Part shown: positions 16,321 through 25,415 of the stretch, piece by piece | Position numbering within the stretch: the stretch's first letter is position 1 | Layout: every line of letters begins with the position of its first letter | NCBI RefSeq assembly: GCF_004339595.1 | Contig: NZ_SMFU01000007.1 | Location: 1,176,658 to 1,240,657 of the forward strand | Reading direction: 5' to 3' | Length of the DNA: 64,000 nucleotides | Source: Marinobacterium mangrovicola | GTDB lineage: Bacteria; Pseudomonadota; Gammaproteobacteria; Pseudomonadales; Balneatricaceae | Translations under genes and position numbers: made by a program | The notes under the pieces: model-generated | Databases searched by the model: none | Seen by the model: only the letters and a program-made list of their open reading frames with translations | What the model was told of the DNA's origin: nothing

Positions 16321-18399
16321 ATGAGCGCCGCACAGCGACAGTCAGCCCCGCGTTTCAAAAGGAAGGCTCTATTTTATGGATGCCTGGCAGCGATGATGTC
16401 ATCGGCTGTCCAGGCGGAAACCAACCTGGAAGCGATTGTCGTCTCCGGCGACTGGCTCGGAAACGGCAGCGAAGAGGATGTCAGAACCTATCCCGGCGCC
16501 CGGGATGTGGTATCCGCGGAGGAGCTTCACGAGCGCGGTGCGCTCAACCTGGAAGACGCTCTGCGCAGCACCCCGGGACTGCAGGTTCTCGACGAAACTG
16601 GTACCGGAATTCTGCCGAACATCGGCGTGCGCGGCATGAATCCACTGCGCAGTGAGCGCGTGCAGTTCCTCGTCGATGGCTACCCCATCGCGATTGGTCC
16701 GTACACAAACGTGGGCGTTTCCCTATTCCCTGTCACGCTGCCAAGCGTAGACAGCATCGATATGGTTCGCGGAGGCGCAGCTGTTCACTATGGGCCCAAT
16801 AACCTGGGGGGTGTCGTTAACCTGCATACACGCCCAATCCCCCGGGAGCTGGAACAGACCGTCAGGGAACAGATCACCATCGCCGAGGAAACCGGTCATC
16901 TGCTGAACGATTTCTACTACCGGATCGGTGGCGCCGTTAACGAAGATCTCGCGCTTCAATTCCAGATCAATACTCAGAATGGTGATGGCGCAAGAGATCA
17001 CTCGGATACCGACGTCTCCAACTTTATACTCGATGCACTGTACACGCCGAATGATCAACACGAGATTGCTGCGCAGCTGCAGTACTACGATGTGGACGCA
17101 GAATTACCCGGTGCGCTGAGTGCCCAGGCCTACCGGGACGATATCACCCAGTCGCAGCGCCCCTACGACGCTTATGACGCCGACATGCTGCGCGGCACCC
17201 TGACCTGGACCTACACGCCGACGAATGATGTGGAGTTCCAATGGCGTAACTTCGCTCACGATGCAGACCGTACCTTCTTTTTCGGCCAGCGCCTTGGCAC
17301 CGGCGACCACTGGGCCGACCCGTCTCTTGAGTCCACTCACGTCGCAGACTCACCCCGCCTGTTCACCGTCTACGGCACCGAGCCGCGCCTAACAGTATGG
17401 AACGGTAACCACAAGATGATCTTCGGTGCGCGGTATATCCGCGAAGAGGTTGAGTTTGACGTTAACCGGCTTGAACTTGCCACGGGCGCATACAGCAACG
17501 TACGCGACTGGAATTTTGAGACCGATGCCTGGGCGCTCTATGCCAGCGACACTATTTACATGATGAATGACCGCGTCGAGCTGACGCCGGGCATTCGCTA
17601 CGAGACAGTGCGCACCGACTACTCCGACGGTATCTCCGGCTTTGAGGACGACAACAACGTCGACGAGGTACTCCCCGGCCTGACTCTAGGCTTCCATGCC
17701 ACGGATAACCTCTTCCTGTTTGCAAACACCCAGCGCTCCTTGGTACCGGTCCAGACGGCTCAGGTCACCAAACCTGGCGAGGTAGGTAATGAAACCGCCT
17801 GGAACTATGAGATAGGCACCCGTCTGCGCGCCAGCGACAACCTGGATATTGGCGCCACGCTGTTTCGCATTGAGCACGAAGACCTTATCCAGTACCACAG
17901 ACCCAGCGACACCTACCAGAACCTTGGCGAAGCACGTTCCCAGGGACTGGAGCTGACCAGCAGCTGGCAGGCCAGCGAACGTCTGACACTGGAAGCGAAC
18001 TACACCTATCTCGATACCGAACAGCTCTCCGGCGACTTCAAAGGCAACGAGCTGGCAAATGCATCACGACATCACCTGGGCGCCAGCGCGCATTACCGCT
18101 ACGGTCCTTGGCAGGCGAGCCTGAGCGGTACCCATGTCAGCGAAAGCTACACCGACGCAGCCAATACCAACGAAGAAGCCGCAGATGGCAGCGCAGGCCG
18201 GCTACCGGCCTACACACTCGTAAACACCCGCGTTTCACGAGACCTGAAGCTTGGCGACGACAAACAGTTACAGCTTGCGGTGTCGGCGAACAACCTGCTG
18301 GACGAGGAGTACTATTTCCGGGGTGCCGATGTGAGCCCAATAGGCCGTATCCCGGGACAGGGCCGCTCGTTTATTCTCTCCGCACAGCTCGACTTCTAA
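16321..18399 (+). CDS. TonB-dependent siderophore receptor, FecA-like
   Basis: Outer-membrane receptor of 692 residues that imports a ferric chelate using TonB energy. The signal peptide is about residues 1-32 (MMSSAVQA). A short TonB-box-like segment follows (LEAIVVSGD), then the plug domain (RSTPGLQVLDETG, IGVRGMNPLRSERVQFLVDG, VHYGPNNLGGVVNL) and a 22-strand-type barrel ending in a C-terminal Phe. The plug pattern is closest to FecA-type receptors, but there is no N-terminal signalling extension. It is preceded by a Fur-like box and the GntR palindrome. The exact siderophore is unknown. Confidence 0.92.
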   Translation: MSAAQRQSAPRFKRKALFYGCLAAMMSSAVQAETNLEAIVVSGDWLGNGSEEDVRTYPGARDVVSAEELHERGALNLEDALRSTPGLQVLDETGTGILPNIGVRGMNPLRSERVQFLVDGYPIAIGPYTNVGVSLFPVTLPSVDSIDMVRGGAAVHYGPNNLGGVVNLHTRPIPRELEQTVREQITIAEETGHLLNDFYYRIGGAVNEDLALQFQINTQNGDGARDHSDTDVSNFILDALYTPNDQHEIAAQLQYYDVDAELPGALSAQAYRDDITQSQRPYDAYDADMLRGTLTWTYTPTNDVEFQWRNFAHDADRTFFFGQRLGTGDHWADPSLESTHVADSPRLFTVYGTEPRLTVWNGNHKMIFGARYIREEVEFDVNRLELATGAYSNVRDWNFETDAWALYASDTIYMMNDRVELTPGIRYETVRTDYSDGISGFEDDNNVDEVLPGLTLGFHATDNLFLFANTQRSLVPVQTAQVTKPGEVGNETAWNYEIGTRLRASDNLDIGATLFRIEHEDLIQYHRPSDTYQNLGEARSQGLELTSSWQASERLTLEANYTYLDTEQLSGDFKGNELANASRHHLGASAHYRYGPWQASLSGTHVSESYTDAANTNEEAADGSAGRLPAYTLVNTRVSRDLKLGDDKQLQLAVSANNLLDEEYYFRGADVSPIGRIPGQGRSFILSAQLDF

Positions 18400-18413
18400 A
18401 TTCTTAAACTTAT

Positions 18414-18439
18414 CCTGGCCCGGACCTAACCGGGTCAGG
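18414..18439 (+). terminator. Hairpin after the TonB receptor gene
   Basis: A 10-bp GC-rich stem (CCTGGCCCGG / CCGGGTCAGG, one G-T pair) with a 6-base loop begins 15 bases after the receptor stop. There is no T-run, so it may stabilise or help end the transcript rather than act as a classic intrinsic terminator. Confidence 0.45.
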
Positions 18440-18465
18440 ACAGCGATCTCGCACTCACTCATTTC

Positions 18466-18489
18466 ACCATCCATCTCACCATCCATCTC
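18466..18489. repeat. Two exact 12-bp direct repeats
   Basis: The unit ACCATCCATCTC occurs twice in tandem. It lies in the gap between the receptor and helicase genes. No function is apparent. Confidence 0.7.
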
Positions 18490-18563
18490 AGCTCTGGATC
18501 AAACTCCTACTTCCCCCTAAGCTGTGCGTCTGATTTAAAGTACCTGCTCTAAGGATTCCCCGT

Positions 18564-20846
18564 ATGAAGGTGGCCGTCCGGTCCCTGTGTGAATTAGCCG
18601 CGCGCTCCGGTGGACTGGAGTACCGGTATACGCCTTCGCCCAACGCCGATGAGGGGATCCGCGGACATAAGACGCTGCAGAAACGTCGCGGGACTGATTA
18701 CGAACCTGAGTACCTGCTTGAAGGGGAATGCGAAGGGATTCAGCTGCGCGGTCGTGCCGACGGCTATCAGGCTGGAGAGCCTGCGCCGCTCCTGGAAGAG
18801 ATCAAAACCCACCGTGGCGATCTGTCCCGTGTTGGCGAGGGCCAGCAAGCGCTGCATTGGGCGCAGCTGAAGGTCTACGGCGCCCTGCTCTGTAATCGTG
18901 ATCACCTGGCTGAAGTTCGGCTGCGGCTGGTTTACTACGATGTGGCCAAGGATCTCGAAACACCACTGGATGAGTGCTGGAGCGCCGCTGATCTAAACGG
19001 CTTCCTCAATGATCTCTGCCTTCGCTACCGGGCCTGGCATCAGCAGGAAGAGGAACATCGCCACAGCCGTGATCAGGCGCTGCTGGCGCTTAAGTTCCCC
19101 TACGCAGATTTCAGGCCGAATCAGCGCCACCTCAGCGAAACCGTCTACAAAGGCGTCTGCACGTCCCGCACCCTGCTGATGGAAGCACCCACCGGGATCG
19201 GCAAAACCCTGGGTGTGGTGTTCCCCTCGCTGGCGGCCATGCCGCGGCGGGAGCTGGACCGGCTATTCCTGCTCACCGCCCGCACCACCGGGCGCCAGCT
19301 GATTCTCGATAGCCTGAAACTGCTCAACCGCGACGCCACACTGCCACTGCGCATTCTGGAACTGACCGCCCGTGACAAGGCCTGCGAGCACCCCGACAAG
19401 GCCTGTCATGGTGAGTCCTGTCCTTTGGCGGATGGCTTTTTTGATCGCCTGCCCGCAGCCCGCCAGGCCGCCACAGAACTACGCTGGCTGGATCGCGAAG
19501 CGGTGCAGCGTCTCGCGGCGGAACATCGCATCTGCCCCTATTACCTGGCTCAGGAGATGGCGCGCTGGTGTGATCTGGTGGTCGGTGATGTTAACCACTA
19601 TTTCGACCAGCAGGCGTTACTGCATGGTCTTAGCCGACAGAACGAATGGCGCGTGGTGCCGCTGATCGACGAGGCGCACAACCTGATCGACCGGGCCCGC
19701 TCCATGTACTCGGCGGATCTCAGCCAGTGGCTGTTCAAGGAAGCCGCCCGCAATGCGCCAGAGGCGCTGAGCAAAAGCTTTCGCGGCGTGCAGCGCGCCT
19801 GGCGCAAACTGGTGGATGCCCATATCGATACGGAATCGTTGCCAAGCCAGGAGCCCCGGCGCCTGCAGTTGACCGAAGTCCCCACTGAACTGAACGGCAG
19901 TCTGCTGCGTCTTGTGGGCGATCTGACCGAATATATGACCGATAACCCGGTCGAACCGGAGCTGCAGCGGGTACTGTTCGATACCATCGGGTTTATGAAA
20001 CTGGCGGAGCAGTTTGGTGATCACTCCCTCTGTACGCTGACCGTCAGCGCAGGAAAGGCGCAGGGGAAACGGCGCCGTATCTCTGCGTCTCTGGCACTGG
20101 AGAACCTGATTCCGGCGGACTTCCTCAAAGAGCGCTTCGCGCTGGCGCACTCATCGGTGATGTTTTCTGCCACGCTGAATCCGGGGCGCTATTACCAGGA
20201 CCTGCTGGGTCTGCCGGAGACCAGCCTTTGGCAGACGGTGGCCAGTCCGTTTTCCTCCTCACAGATCGATCTGCATACACTGGATATCAGCACCCGCTTT
20301 CGTGATCGCGCCGCGTCCGTGGCGCCCATCTGCGCGGATATCCAGACACAGTACCGCGCCGAACCCGGGAATTATCTGGTCTATCTGAGCAGCTTCGCCT
20401 ACCTGGAACAGATCAGCACCCGCTTTACTCAGCAAAACCCTGACATTGCTATCGCGGTTCAGCATTCCGGCATGAGCGAAGAGGAGCGACTGGCCTTTAT
20501 CGAACGTTTCAGAAGCGAGCGCGGCCTGGTGGGCTTTGCCGTCCTTGGTGGCGCCTTTTCAGAAGGAATAGACCTGCCCGGCGATGCGCTGGTGGGTGTC
20601 TTTGTTGCAACGCTGGGGTTGCCGCCCAATAACGAATTTCAGGAGCAGCTGGCGAAGCAGATGCAGCTCCGCTTTGGCCAGGGATATGCTTACACCTATC
20701 TCTACCCAGGCATTCGCAAGGTGATTCAGGCCGCGGGTAGACTGATCCGCACGCCGGAGGATCGCGGCGTTATCCACCTGATCGACGACCGCTTCCGTAA
20801 GCCTGATATACGGGCACTGCTGCCGACCTGGTGGTTTAAAAACTGA
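18564..20846 (+). CDS. DinG/XPD-like DNA helicase with N-terminal RecB/Cas4-type nuclease domain
   Basis: 760-residue superfamily 2 helicase of the Rad3/XPD class, probably acting in DNA repair. Residues 1-170 look like a PD-(D/E)XK nuclease of the RecB/Cas4 kind: Asp66 in GRADG, Glu79-x-Lys81 in LLEEIKT, and the QxxxY motif Gln101-Tyr105. The helicase core has Walker A APTGIGKT (208-215), four cysteines that fit an iron-sulfur cluster (KACEHPDKACHGESCP plus RICPYY), the DEAH box LIDEAHN, and motif VI-like QAAGRLIRT near the C-terminus. The start has AAGGA eight bases upstream. An HNH nuclease gene follows convergently. Confidence 0.88.
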   Translation: MKVAVRSLCELAARSGGLEYRYTPSPNADEGIRGHKTLQKRRGTDYEPEYLLEGECEGIQLRGRADGYQAGEPAPLLEEIKTHRGDLSRVGEGQQALHWAQLKVYGALLCNRDHLAEVRLRLVYYDVAKDLETPLDECWSAADLNGFLNDLCLRYRAWHQQEEEHRHSRDQALLALKFPYADFRPNQRHLSETVYKGVCTSRTLLMEAPTGIGKTLGVVFPSLAAMPRRELDRLFLLTARTTGRQLILDSLKLLNRDATLPLRILELTARDKACEHPDKACHGESCPLADGFFDRLPAARQAATELRWLDREAVQRLAAEHRICPYYLAQEMARWCDLVVGDVNHYFDQQALLHGLSRQNEWRVVPLIDEAHNLIDRARSMYSADLSQWLFKEAARNAPEALSKSFRGVQRAWRKLVDAHIDTESLPSQEPRRLQLTEVPTELNGSLLRLVGDLTEYMTDNPVEPELQRVLFDTIGFMKLAEQFGDHSLCTLTVSAGKAQGKRRRISASLALENLIPADFLKERFALAHSSVMFSATLNPGRYYQDLLGLPETSLWQTVASPFSSSQIDLHTLDISTRFRDRAASVAPICADIQTQYRAEPGNYLVYLSSFAYLEQISTRFTQQNPDIAIAVQHSGMSEEERLAFIERFRSERGLVGFAVLGGAFSEGIDLPGDALVGVFVATLGLPPNNEFQEQLAKQMQLRFGQGYAYTYLYPGIRKVIQAAGRLIRTPEDRGVIHLIDDRFRKPDIRALLPTWWFKN

Positions 20847-20861
20847 ACGGCCATAACCTGA

Positions 20862-21155
20862 TTACTGGCGGATCTTCTGCTTCTTTACCCAGCTGATATG
20901 GCGCTCGACTTCGGGGTCAGCGAGCAGCTTTTCCATGCTGTTCAGCTCCTGCCCCAGGGTCATCTCATCATGGAATTTGTGCACCGCCCTGTGACAGGGG
21001 TAACAAAGCCAGATGCCCTGCTGCAACTGCTCCGGGCTGTACTGTTTTTTGAAGCGCGGACGCCTGTGTACCTTGCGCGGAATCAGGTGATGAAAGGTTA
21101 ACGGCGCCTCGCGCTGACAAAGCTCGCAATGCTTGATCTCGGGACTCTTTCGCAT
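20862..21155 (-). CDS. Small HNH endonuclease-like protein
   Basis: 97-residue HNH-family protein. Two zinc-binding CxxC pairs (CELC near residue 10 and CYPC) frame the nuclease core FHHLIPRKVHR, with the last catalytic His in CHRAVHKFH. Similar small HNH proteins are common in proteobacterial chromosomes and are usually of unknown role. The C-terminal part is helical (DPEVERHISWVKKQKI). It is convergent with the helicase gene (15-base gap) and lies just upstream of the LysR gene on the same strand. Confidence 0.82.
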   Translation of the reverse strand: MRKSPEIKHCELCQREAPLTFHHLIPRKVHRRPRFKKQYSPEQLQQGIWLCYPCHRAVHKFHDEMTLGQELNSMEKLLADPEVERHISWVKKQKIRQ

Positions 21156-21160
21156 CGCCT

Positions 21161-22087
21161 CTACTCCTCGCCCCGTTCCAAAGATCCGGATGCAACGCCG
21201 CTTTCACGCAACGCATCGAGAAACAACTTGAACGCGGCAGAATGCTGACGCCGGCTCGGATAATAGAGATGAAACCCGGGAAAATAGGGGCACCACTCTT
21301 CCAGCACCGGCACCAATTGGCCGCTGCTCAGCGCCTCTTTCATCGTATCGTTAGGCAGGCAGCAGAGGCCGGCGCCATTGATCGCCGACTGGATAATCAG
21401 GTTCGCCACATTGCTGGTGAACTGCCCTTCGACCCGCACATTAAACTCGCGCCCATCCTCTGCGAATTCCCAGGCATAAAGCCCACCGGAGGTCGGCATA
21501 CGCAGGTTGATACAGTTATGGTCGGTCAGGTCATGCGGGGTTTGCGGTACCCCGTTCTGCTCCAGATAATCAGGCGAGCCGGCAACCACCATCTTCAGAT
21601 CGGGTCCGATCGGCACCGCGACCATATCTTTCTCGACATGCTCGCCCAGGCGCACACCGGCATCAAACCCCTCAGCCACCAGATCAACCATACGAGCCTC
21701 CACAGAGATCTCGATATTCAGCTCTGGATGTTCGCGCAACAGACGGTTACAGACAGGCAGCAGAATAAACTCCGCTGCCGTGCGGGTAGCGGTAATCCGC
21801 AGCGTGCCGGTGACCTTGTCCCGATAATCATTAAGCCGATCAAGCTGGGTTTCTATATCCGCGAACGCGGGCTCCAGCGTTGCCGCGAGCTTCCGCCCCG
21901 CCTCCGTGGGCGAAACACTGCGCGTGGTGCGGGTGAGCAGGCGAATATCGAGGCGCTCTTCAAGACGGCGCATGGTGTGGCTGACCGCGGATTGGGAGGT
22001 GCCCAGCTTGGCGGCGGCACGGGTGAAGCTACGCTCTTCGACCACTGCCAGAAAAGTGAGCAGATCGCCCACTTCATCCCTTTTCAT
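21161..22087 (-). CDS. LysR-family regulator
   Basis: 308-residue LysR regulator. The HTH is SFTRAAAKLGTSQSAVSHTM, and the effector domain follows with a FDAGVRLGEHVEKDM segment of the type seen in CrgA/AaeR-like regulators. It is divergently transcribed from a Bcr/CflA-type efflux gene across about 160 bases, so it probably controls that transporter and itself. The inducer is unknown. Confidence 0.88.
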   Translation of the reverse strand: MKRDEVGDLLTFLAVVEERSFTRAAAKLGTSQSAVSHTMRRLEERLDIRLLTRTTRSVSPTEAGRKLAATLEPAFADIETQLDRLNDYRDKVTGTLRITATRTAAEFILLPVCNRLLREHPELNIEISVEARMVDLVAEGFDAGVRLGEHVEKDMVAVPIGPDLKMVVAGSPDYLEQNGVPQTPHDLTDHNCINLRMPTSGGLYAWEFAEDGREFNVRVEGQFTSNVANLIIQSAINGAGLCCLPNDTMKEALSSGQLVPVLEEWCPYFPGFHLYYPSRRQHSAAFKLFLDALRESGVASGSLERGEE

Positions 22088-22246
22088 TTATGAAATCCCA
22101 GCATAAATATAATTTAAAAATCGCATTTCTAATCTATCTCACAAATCAATAAACTGAAACTCCACGGGCACTTCAGATCTGTTCAGGAGCGAACAGATAA
22201 TCCTTTCTCCCAGCCCGACAGTTATTTCACCAGGTACAAAAATCAG

Positions 22247-23515
22247 ATGTCAGACAGCAGTAATACACTGACCGTCGACCCCAGTGTTGCCGGTCAGCCC
22301 GCCAGTTTACGAAACGGAAACATCAGTTGGCATATTCTCGGCGTACTCGCCGCGCTGATGGGCTTTGCCTCCATCTCCACCGATTTCTACCTGCCGGCAA
22401 TGCCGGCCATGGAAGACGCCTTTGGTGCCGGTCACGGTTCAATCGAGTTCACCATCACCGGCTACCTGATCGGTTTCAGTGTCGGCCAGCTGTTCTGGGG
22501 GCCGATCAGCGACCGTTTCGGGCGTAAGCTGCCAATCGCGCTCGGACTCGGGTTGTTTATCATCGGCGCCATGGGCTGTGCCCTGTCTGACACCATCTTC
22601 GAAATCATCAGCTGGCGTATCTTGCAAGCGCTGGGCGCGTCTGCGGGTGTGGTGCTCGGTCGTGCCATGGTGCGAGATCTGTATGAAGGACCCAAGGCGG
22701 CGCAGATGATGTCGACGCTACTGGCGGTGATGACCGCCGCCCCGCTGCTTGGCCCAATCATCGGCGCTCAGGTTGAGGCGATGAGCAGCTGGCGTGGCAT
22801 TTTCTGGGTGCTGGTTGCCGTAGGTGTGCTGACGATGGCCGCGCTAACCACCATCCCGGAAACCCTGCCCGACTCGGTGCGCCGCCATGAGAGCGCCGGC
22901 CGCACCCTGCGCCGCTACGGCCAGATCATAATCCAGCCGCGCATTCTTGCTTACCTGGGGATCGGCTCATTCTTCTATGCTGGCATGTTCGCCTATGTGT
23001 CCGGCTCACCCTTCGCCTACATCGATTACTACGGTGTGCCATCGGAGTATTACGGTCTGCTGTTTGGCGCCGGTATTTTCGGCATCATGGGCTCCAATAT
23101 CCTTAACAGCCGGCTGGTGATGAAAACCTCGGTGGACCGCCTGCTCGGCATCGGCACCGTCGGCGCAATGATTAGCGGTTTGCTGATCTGCCTGGCGTCA
23201 CTGACTGATTGGGGCGGCCTGCGGGGCCTGGCGGTACCGATGTTTTGCTTTGTCTCCTGCACCGGGTTTATCGTCGGTAATTCCATCGCCGGCGCGCTGG
23301 CCGATGTCCCCCAGGAGGCGGGAGCAGTGTCCGCGCTGGTCGGTTCACTGCAGTACGGCGGCGGCATAGCCGGTACCGGCCTGGTTGGCTTGTTTGCCGA
23401 CGGCACGCCCGGCGCCATGGGCACGGTGATCGCCATCTCCGGCGCAGGCTCCCTGCTCTGCTACGGCCTGCTGGCATCCACCAATCGCCGACAGGCAGTG
23501 CGCCAGGCTGACTGA
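22247..23515 (+). CDS. MFS drug efflux transporter, Bcr/CflA type
   Basis: 422-residue major facilitator protein with 12 predicted membrane segments, probably a drug/proton antiporter of the DHA1 Bcr/CflA group. Family marks include STDFYLPAMPAME in helix 1, the motif A loop GPISDRFGRKLPI after helix 2, and RILQALGASAGVVLGRAMVRD around helix 4. The N-terminal tail of about 25 residues is longer than usual. The divergent LysR gene is the likely regulator. The substrate cannot be assigned. Confidence 0.9.
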   Translation: MSDSSNTLTVDPSVAGQPASLRNGNISWHILGVLAALMGFASISTDFYLPAMPAMEDAFGAGHGSIEFTITGYLIGFSVGQLFWGPISDRFGRKLPIALGLGLFIIGAMGCALSDTIFEIISWRILQALGASAGVVLGRAMVRDLYEGPKAAQMMSTLLAVMTAAPLLGPIIGAQVEAMSSWRGIFWVLVAVGVLTMAALTTIPETLPDSVRRHESAGRTLRRYGQIIIQPRILAYLGIGSFFYAGMFAYVSGSPFAYIDYYGVPSEYYGLLFGAGIFGIMGSNILNSRLVMKTSVDRLLGIGTVGAMISGLLICLASLTDWGGLRGLAVPMFCFVSCTGFIVGNSIAGALADVPQEAGAVSALVGSLQYGGGIAGTGLVGLFADGTPGAMGTVIAISGAGSLLCYGLLASTNRRQAVRQAD

Positions 23516-23585
23516 GTATTCCTGTCACACATTTTCACGAAATCCGGCCTATCTTTAGCCTTAACCATCTACATGGAGGCGAGAT

Positions 23586-24023
23586 ATGGCCGAGCACACG
23601 CAGAACGTTAAAACGGGTGAGTGGCTACCCGGCGCTAGAAGCGCTCAAAGCACGTCTTACAGCACGAACAGCAGCCAGGAGCTGGATAGCCTGAGCGGGT
23701 TTAATCCATTTCTGCCCTGGGCGGCCATGTTTCCCTGGCTGAATTTTGAATACCTGAAACTAGAGGTGCGCCTGGAAGATGACCAGGTGCGGATTCTCGG
23801 TGAACAGGGTCGCTTCGACCGGGGGATGCACGCTGCCCGACAGATAGACGCATCCATACCCACCGAACAGATTGTCGAGGCGGCAGAACGGATGCAGCTT
23901 CAGCTTCAACAACTTACTCAACAACTCATGCAAGACCAGTTTCAGCAGCAGATGAATAGGATGATGCAGGCTGCAATGATGCCCTGGACGGCGATGATGT
24001 TTCCGTTTTTAAAACGCGACTGA
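23586..24023 (+). CDS. Hypothetical protein rich in Gln and Met
   Basis: Unrecognised 145-residue protein with a good ribosome site (GGAGG) before the ATG. A hydrophilic Ser/Thr-rich N-terminus leads to an aromatic, Pro-rich patch (FNPFLPWAAMFPWLNFEYL), a charged segment (LEVRLEDDQVRILGEQGRF), and then a helical tail strongly enriched in Gln and Met (LQLQQLTQQLMQDQFQQQM, MMQAAMMPWTAMMFPFL). The tail looks amphipathic and might associate with membranes or lipid surfaces such as granules, but no family is recognised. Confidence 0.6.
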   Translation: MAEHTQNVKTGEWLPGARSAQSTSYSTNSSQELDSLSGFNPFLPWAAMFPWLNFEYLKLEVRLEDDQVRILGEQGRFDRGMHAARQIDASIPTEQIVEAAERMQLQLQQLTQQLMQDQFQQQMNRMMQAAMMPWTAMMFPFLKRD

Positions 24024-24087
24024 CCTGCGCGGGCACTCTGTCACACCAGGGTGCCTCTGACTTTCCGCCCCCCCCGCACCAGTCCTT

Positions 24088-24162
24088 CTCTGAAGCTGCC
24101 TCTCTTCAGTTGCGCTCTCTTCAGCGACCCTCTCTCCAGTCGCCCTGTTTTAAGCCGCACCT
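24088..24162. repeat. Degenerate 15-bp tandem repeat, about five units
   Basis: Five imperfect 15-bp units with consensus near TCTTCAGNCGCCCTC fill 24088-24162. Because the period is a multiple of three, every frame reads as a five-residue repeat; on the minus strand it reads like LKRAQ-LKRGS-FREGL. It sits between the Gln/Met-rich gene and the SDR gene. No supported gene covers it. Confidence 0.6.
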
Positions 24163-24294
24163 GCTTCCTGTATGCCGTCCCAGCTCGCGACTTATCGAAC
24201 GAGCTCATAGCTGCTATCAACCCAGCCCCCCTCTCAAGCAAGACCCTGCGTGGATAATAGAGACACTACTTTTAACCCTTCCAAGGATTCAGTA

Positions 24295-25062
24295 ATGAGT
24301 GTCACTTATGATTTTTCAGGCAAGGTCGCACTGGTAACCGGAGCCGCATCAGGCATGGGCTACGCGACCGCCAAAGCATTTGCCGAAGCCGGCGCCGCAG
24401 TGATGCTGTCGGACATCAACGAGACTGCGCTGAACGCCGTTGTTGAAGAGATCAAAGCCGCTGATGGCAAGGCCGCCGGTTTCGCCTGCGACGTGGCCGA
24501 TGAAACTCAGGTGGCTGCACTGGTTAAACAGACCGTTGAAACTTTCGGCAGCCTGGATATCGCCTTCAACAACGCAGGTATTCAGGTTCCGGCCTGCGAT
24601 GCGGCTGAAGAAACCGCCGAAGACTTCGACAAGGTCAACGCCATTAACCTGCGTGGCGTCTGGGCTTGCCAGAAGCACGAGCTGCAGCAGATGCGTGAAC
24701 AGGGCGCCGGCGTCATCGTCAACTGCTCCTCCACCGGTGGCCTGGTTGGCCTGGCACGTCTGGCGGCTTATCACGCTTCCAAACACGGCGTTATCGGCCT
24801 GACCAAGAGCGCTGCACTGGAATACGCCCCGCGCGGCATCCGCATCAATGCGGTCTGCCCGGGCGCGATCGACACACCGATGGTCTCCGACATGCTGAAG
24901 AAAGGCGCGCTGACCGAAGAGATGATCGCTGCGGCTCAGCCGATCGGTCGTCTGGGTAAAGCGGAAGAAGTCGCCAAGGCGGTTCTCTGGCTCTCCAGCC
25001 CGGACTCCTCCTTCCTGGTCGGCCACGCCATGGCGGTCGACGGCGGGTTCACCGCGCACTAA
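24295..25062 (+). CDS. Short-chain dehydrogenase/reductase (SDR)
   Basis: Classical SDR of 255 residues: an NAD(P)-dependent oxidoreductase with a Rossmann fold. The cofactor motif is VTGAASGMGYATA, the structural motif NNAG, and the catalytic residues Ser (NCSSTGGL), Tyr and Lys (YHASKHG) are present. An Asp at the end of beta-2 (LSDINE) suggests preference for NAD. The ATG at 24295 has AAGGA upstream and is preferred over an earlier in-frame start. The gene stands alone; the substrate is unknown. Confidence 0.9.
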   Translation: MSVTYDFSGKVALVTGAASGMGYATAKAFAEAGAAVMLSDINETALNAVVEEIKAADGKAAGFACDVADETQVAALVKQTVETFGSLDIAFNNAGIQVPACDAAEETAEDFDKVNAINLRGVWACQKHELQQMREQGAGVIVNCSSTGGLVGLARLAAYHASKHGVIGLTKSAALEYAPRGIRINAVCPGAIDTPMVSDMLKKGALTEEMIAAAQPIGRLGKAEEVAKAVLWLSSPDSSFLVGHAMAVDGGFTAH

Positions 25063-25415
25063 CGAGCACCTGGCGGGACGGCGGATTCGCTTTGCCGCCC
25101 TGCCAACCTTTCTCTGCTATACCCCTCCCCCTGAGCTGGCGCTGATCGCGTCGGTTATTTAAACGACAGCCTTCCAGACGTGAAGGATCTCTTCGCCGCG
25201 GTGCAATCTATTTCAGCCCGTTGCGGCACGTGTATTCAGCTAAGCCGGATTTGAATGTGATCGGCTGGTTGTGGCCTGAAGCAGATATTCGCTCTGTTAG
25301 AGTCAGGCGTGGCTATCAATAAAACTCTGATGGCAAGCCTTTCACTTATCGCAGCAGTCCGCACTCTGCCTAGCTTCCCCAAAGCCTGCCGATCGATCGG
25401 TCGATCCAGGGCCAA
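25063..25415. other. Non-coding stretch after the SDR gene
   Basis: No gene is evident. An imperfect 11-bp GC-rich hairpin at 25072-25104 starts nine bases after the SDR stop and may act as a terminator, though the downstream T-run is poor. Next to the end of the converging channel gene is a GATC-rich near-palindrome GATCGATCGGTCGATC at 25391-25406. Nothing else is recognised. Confidence 0.4.
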
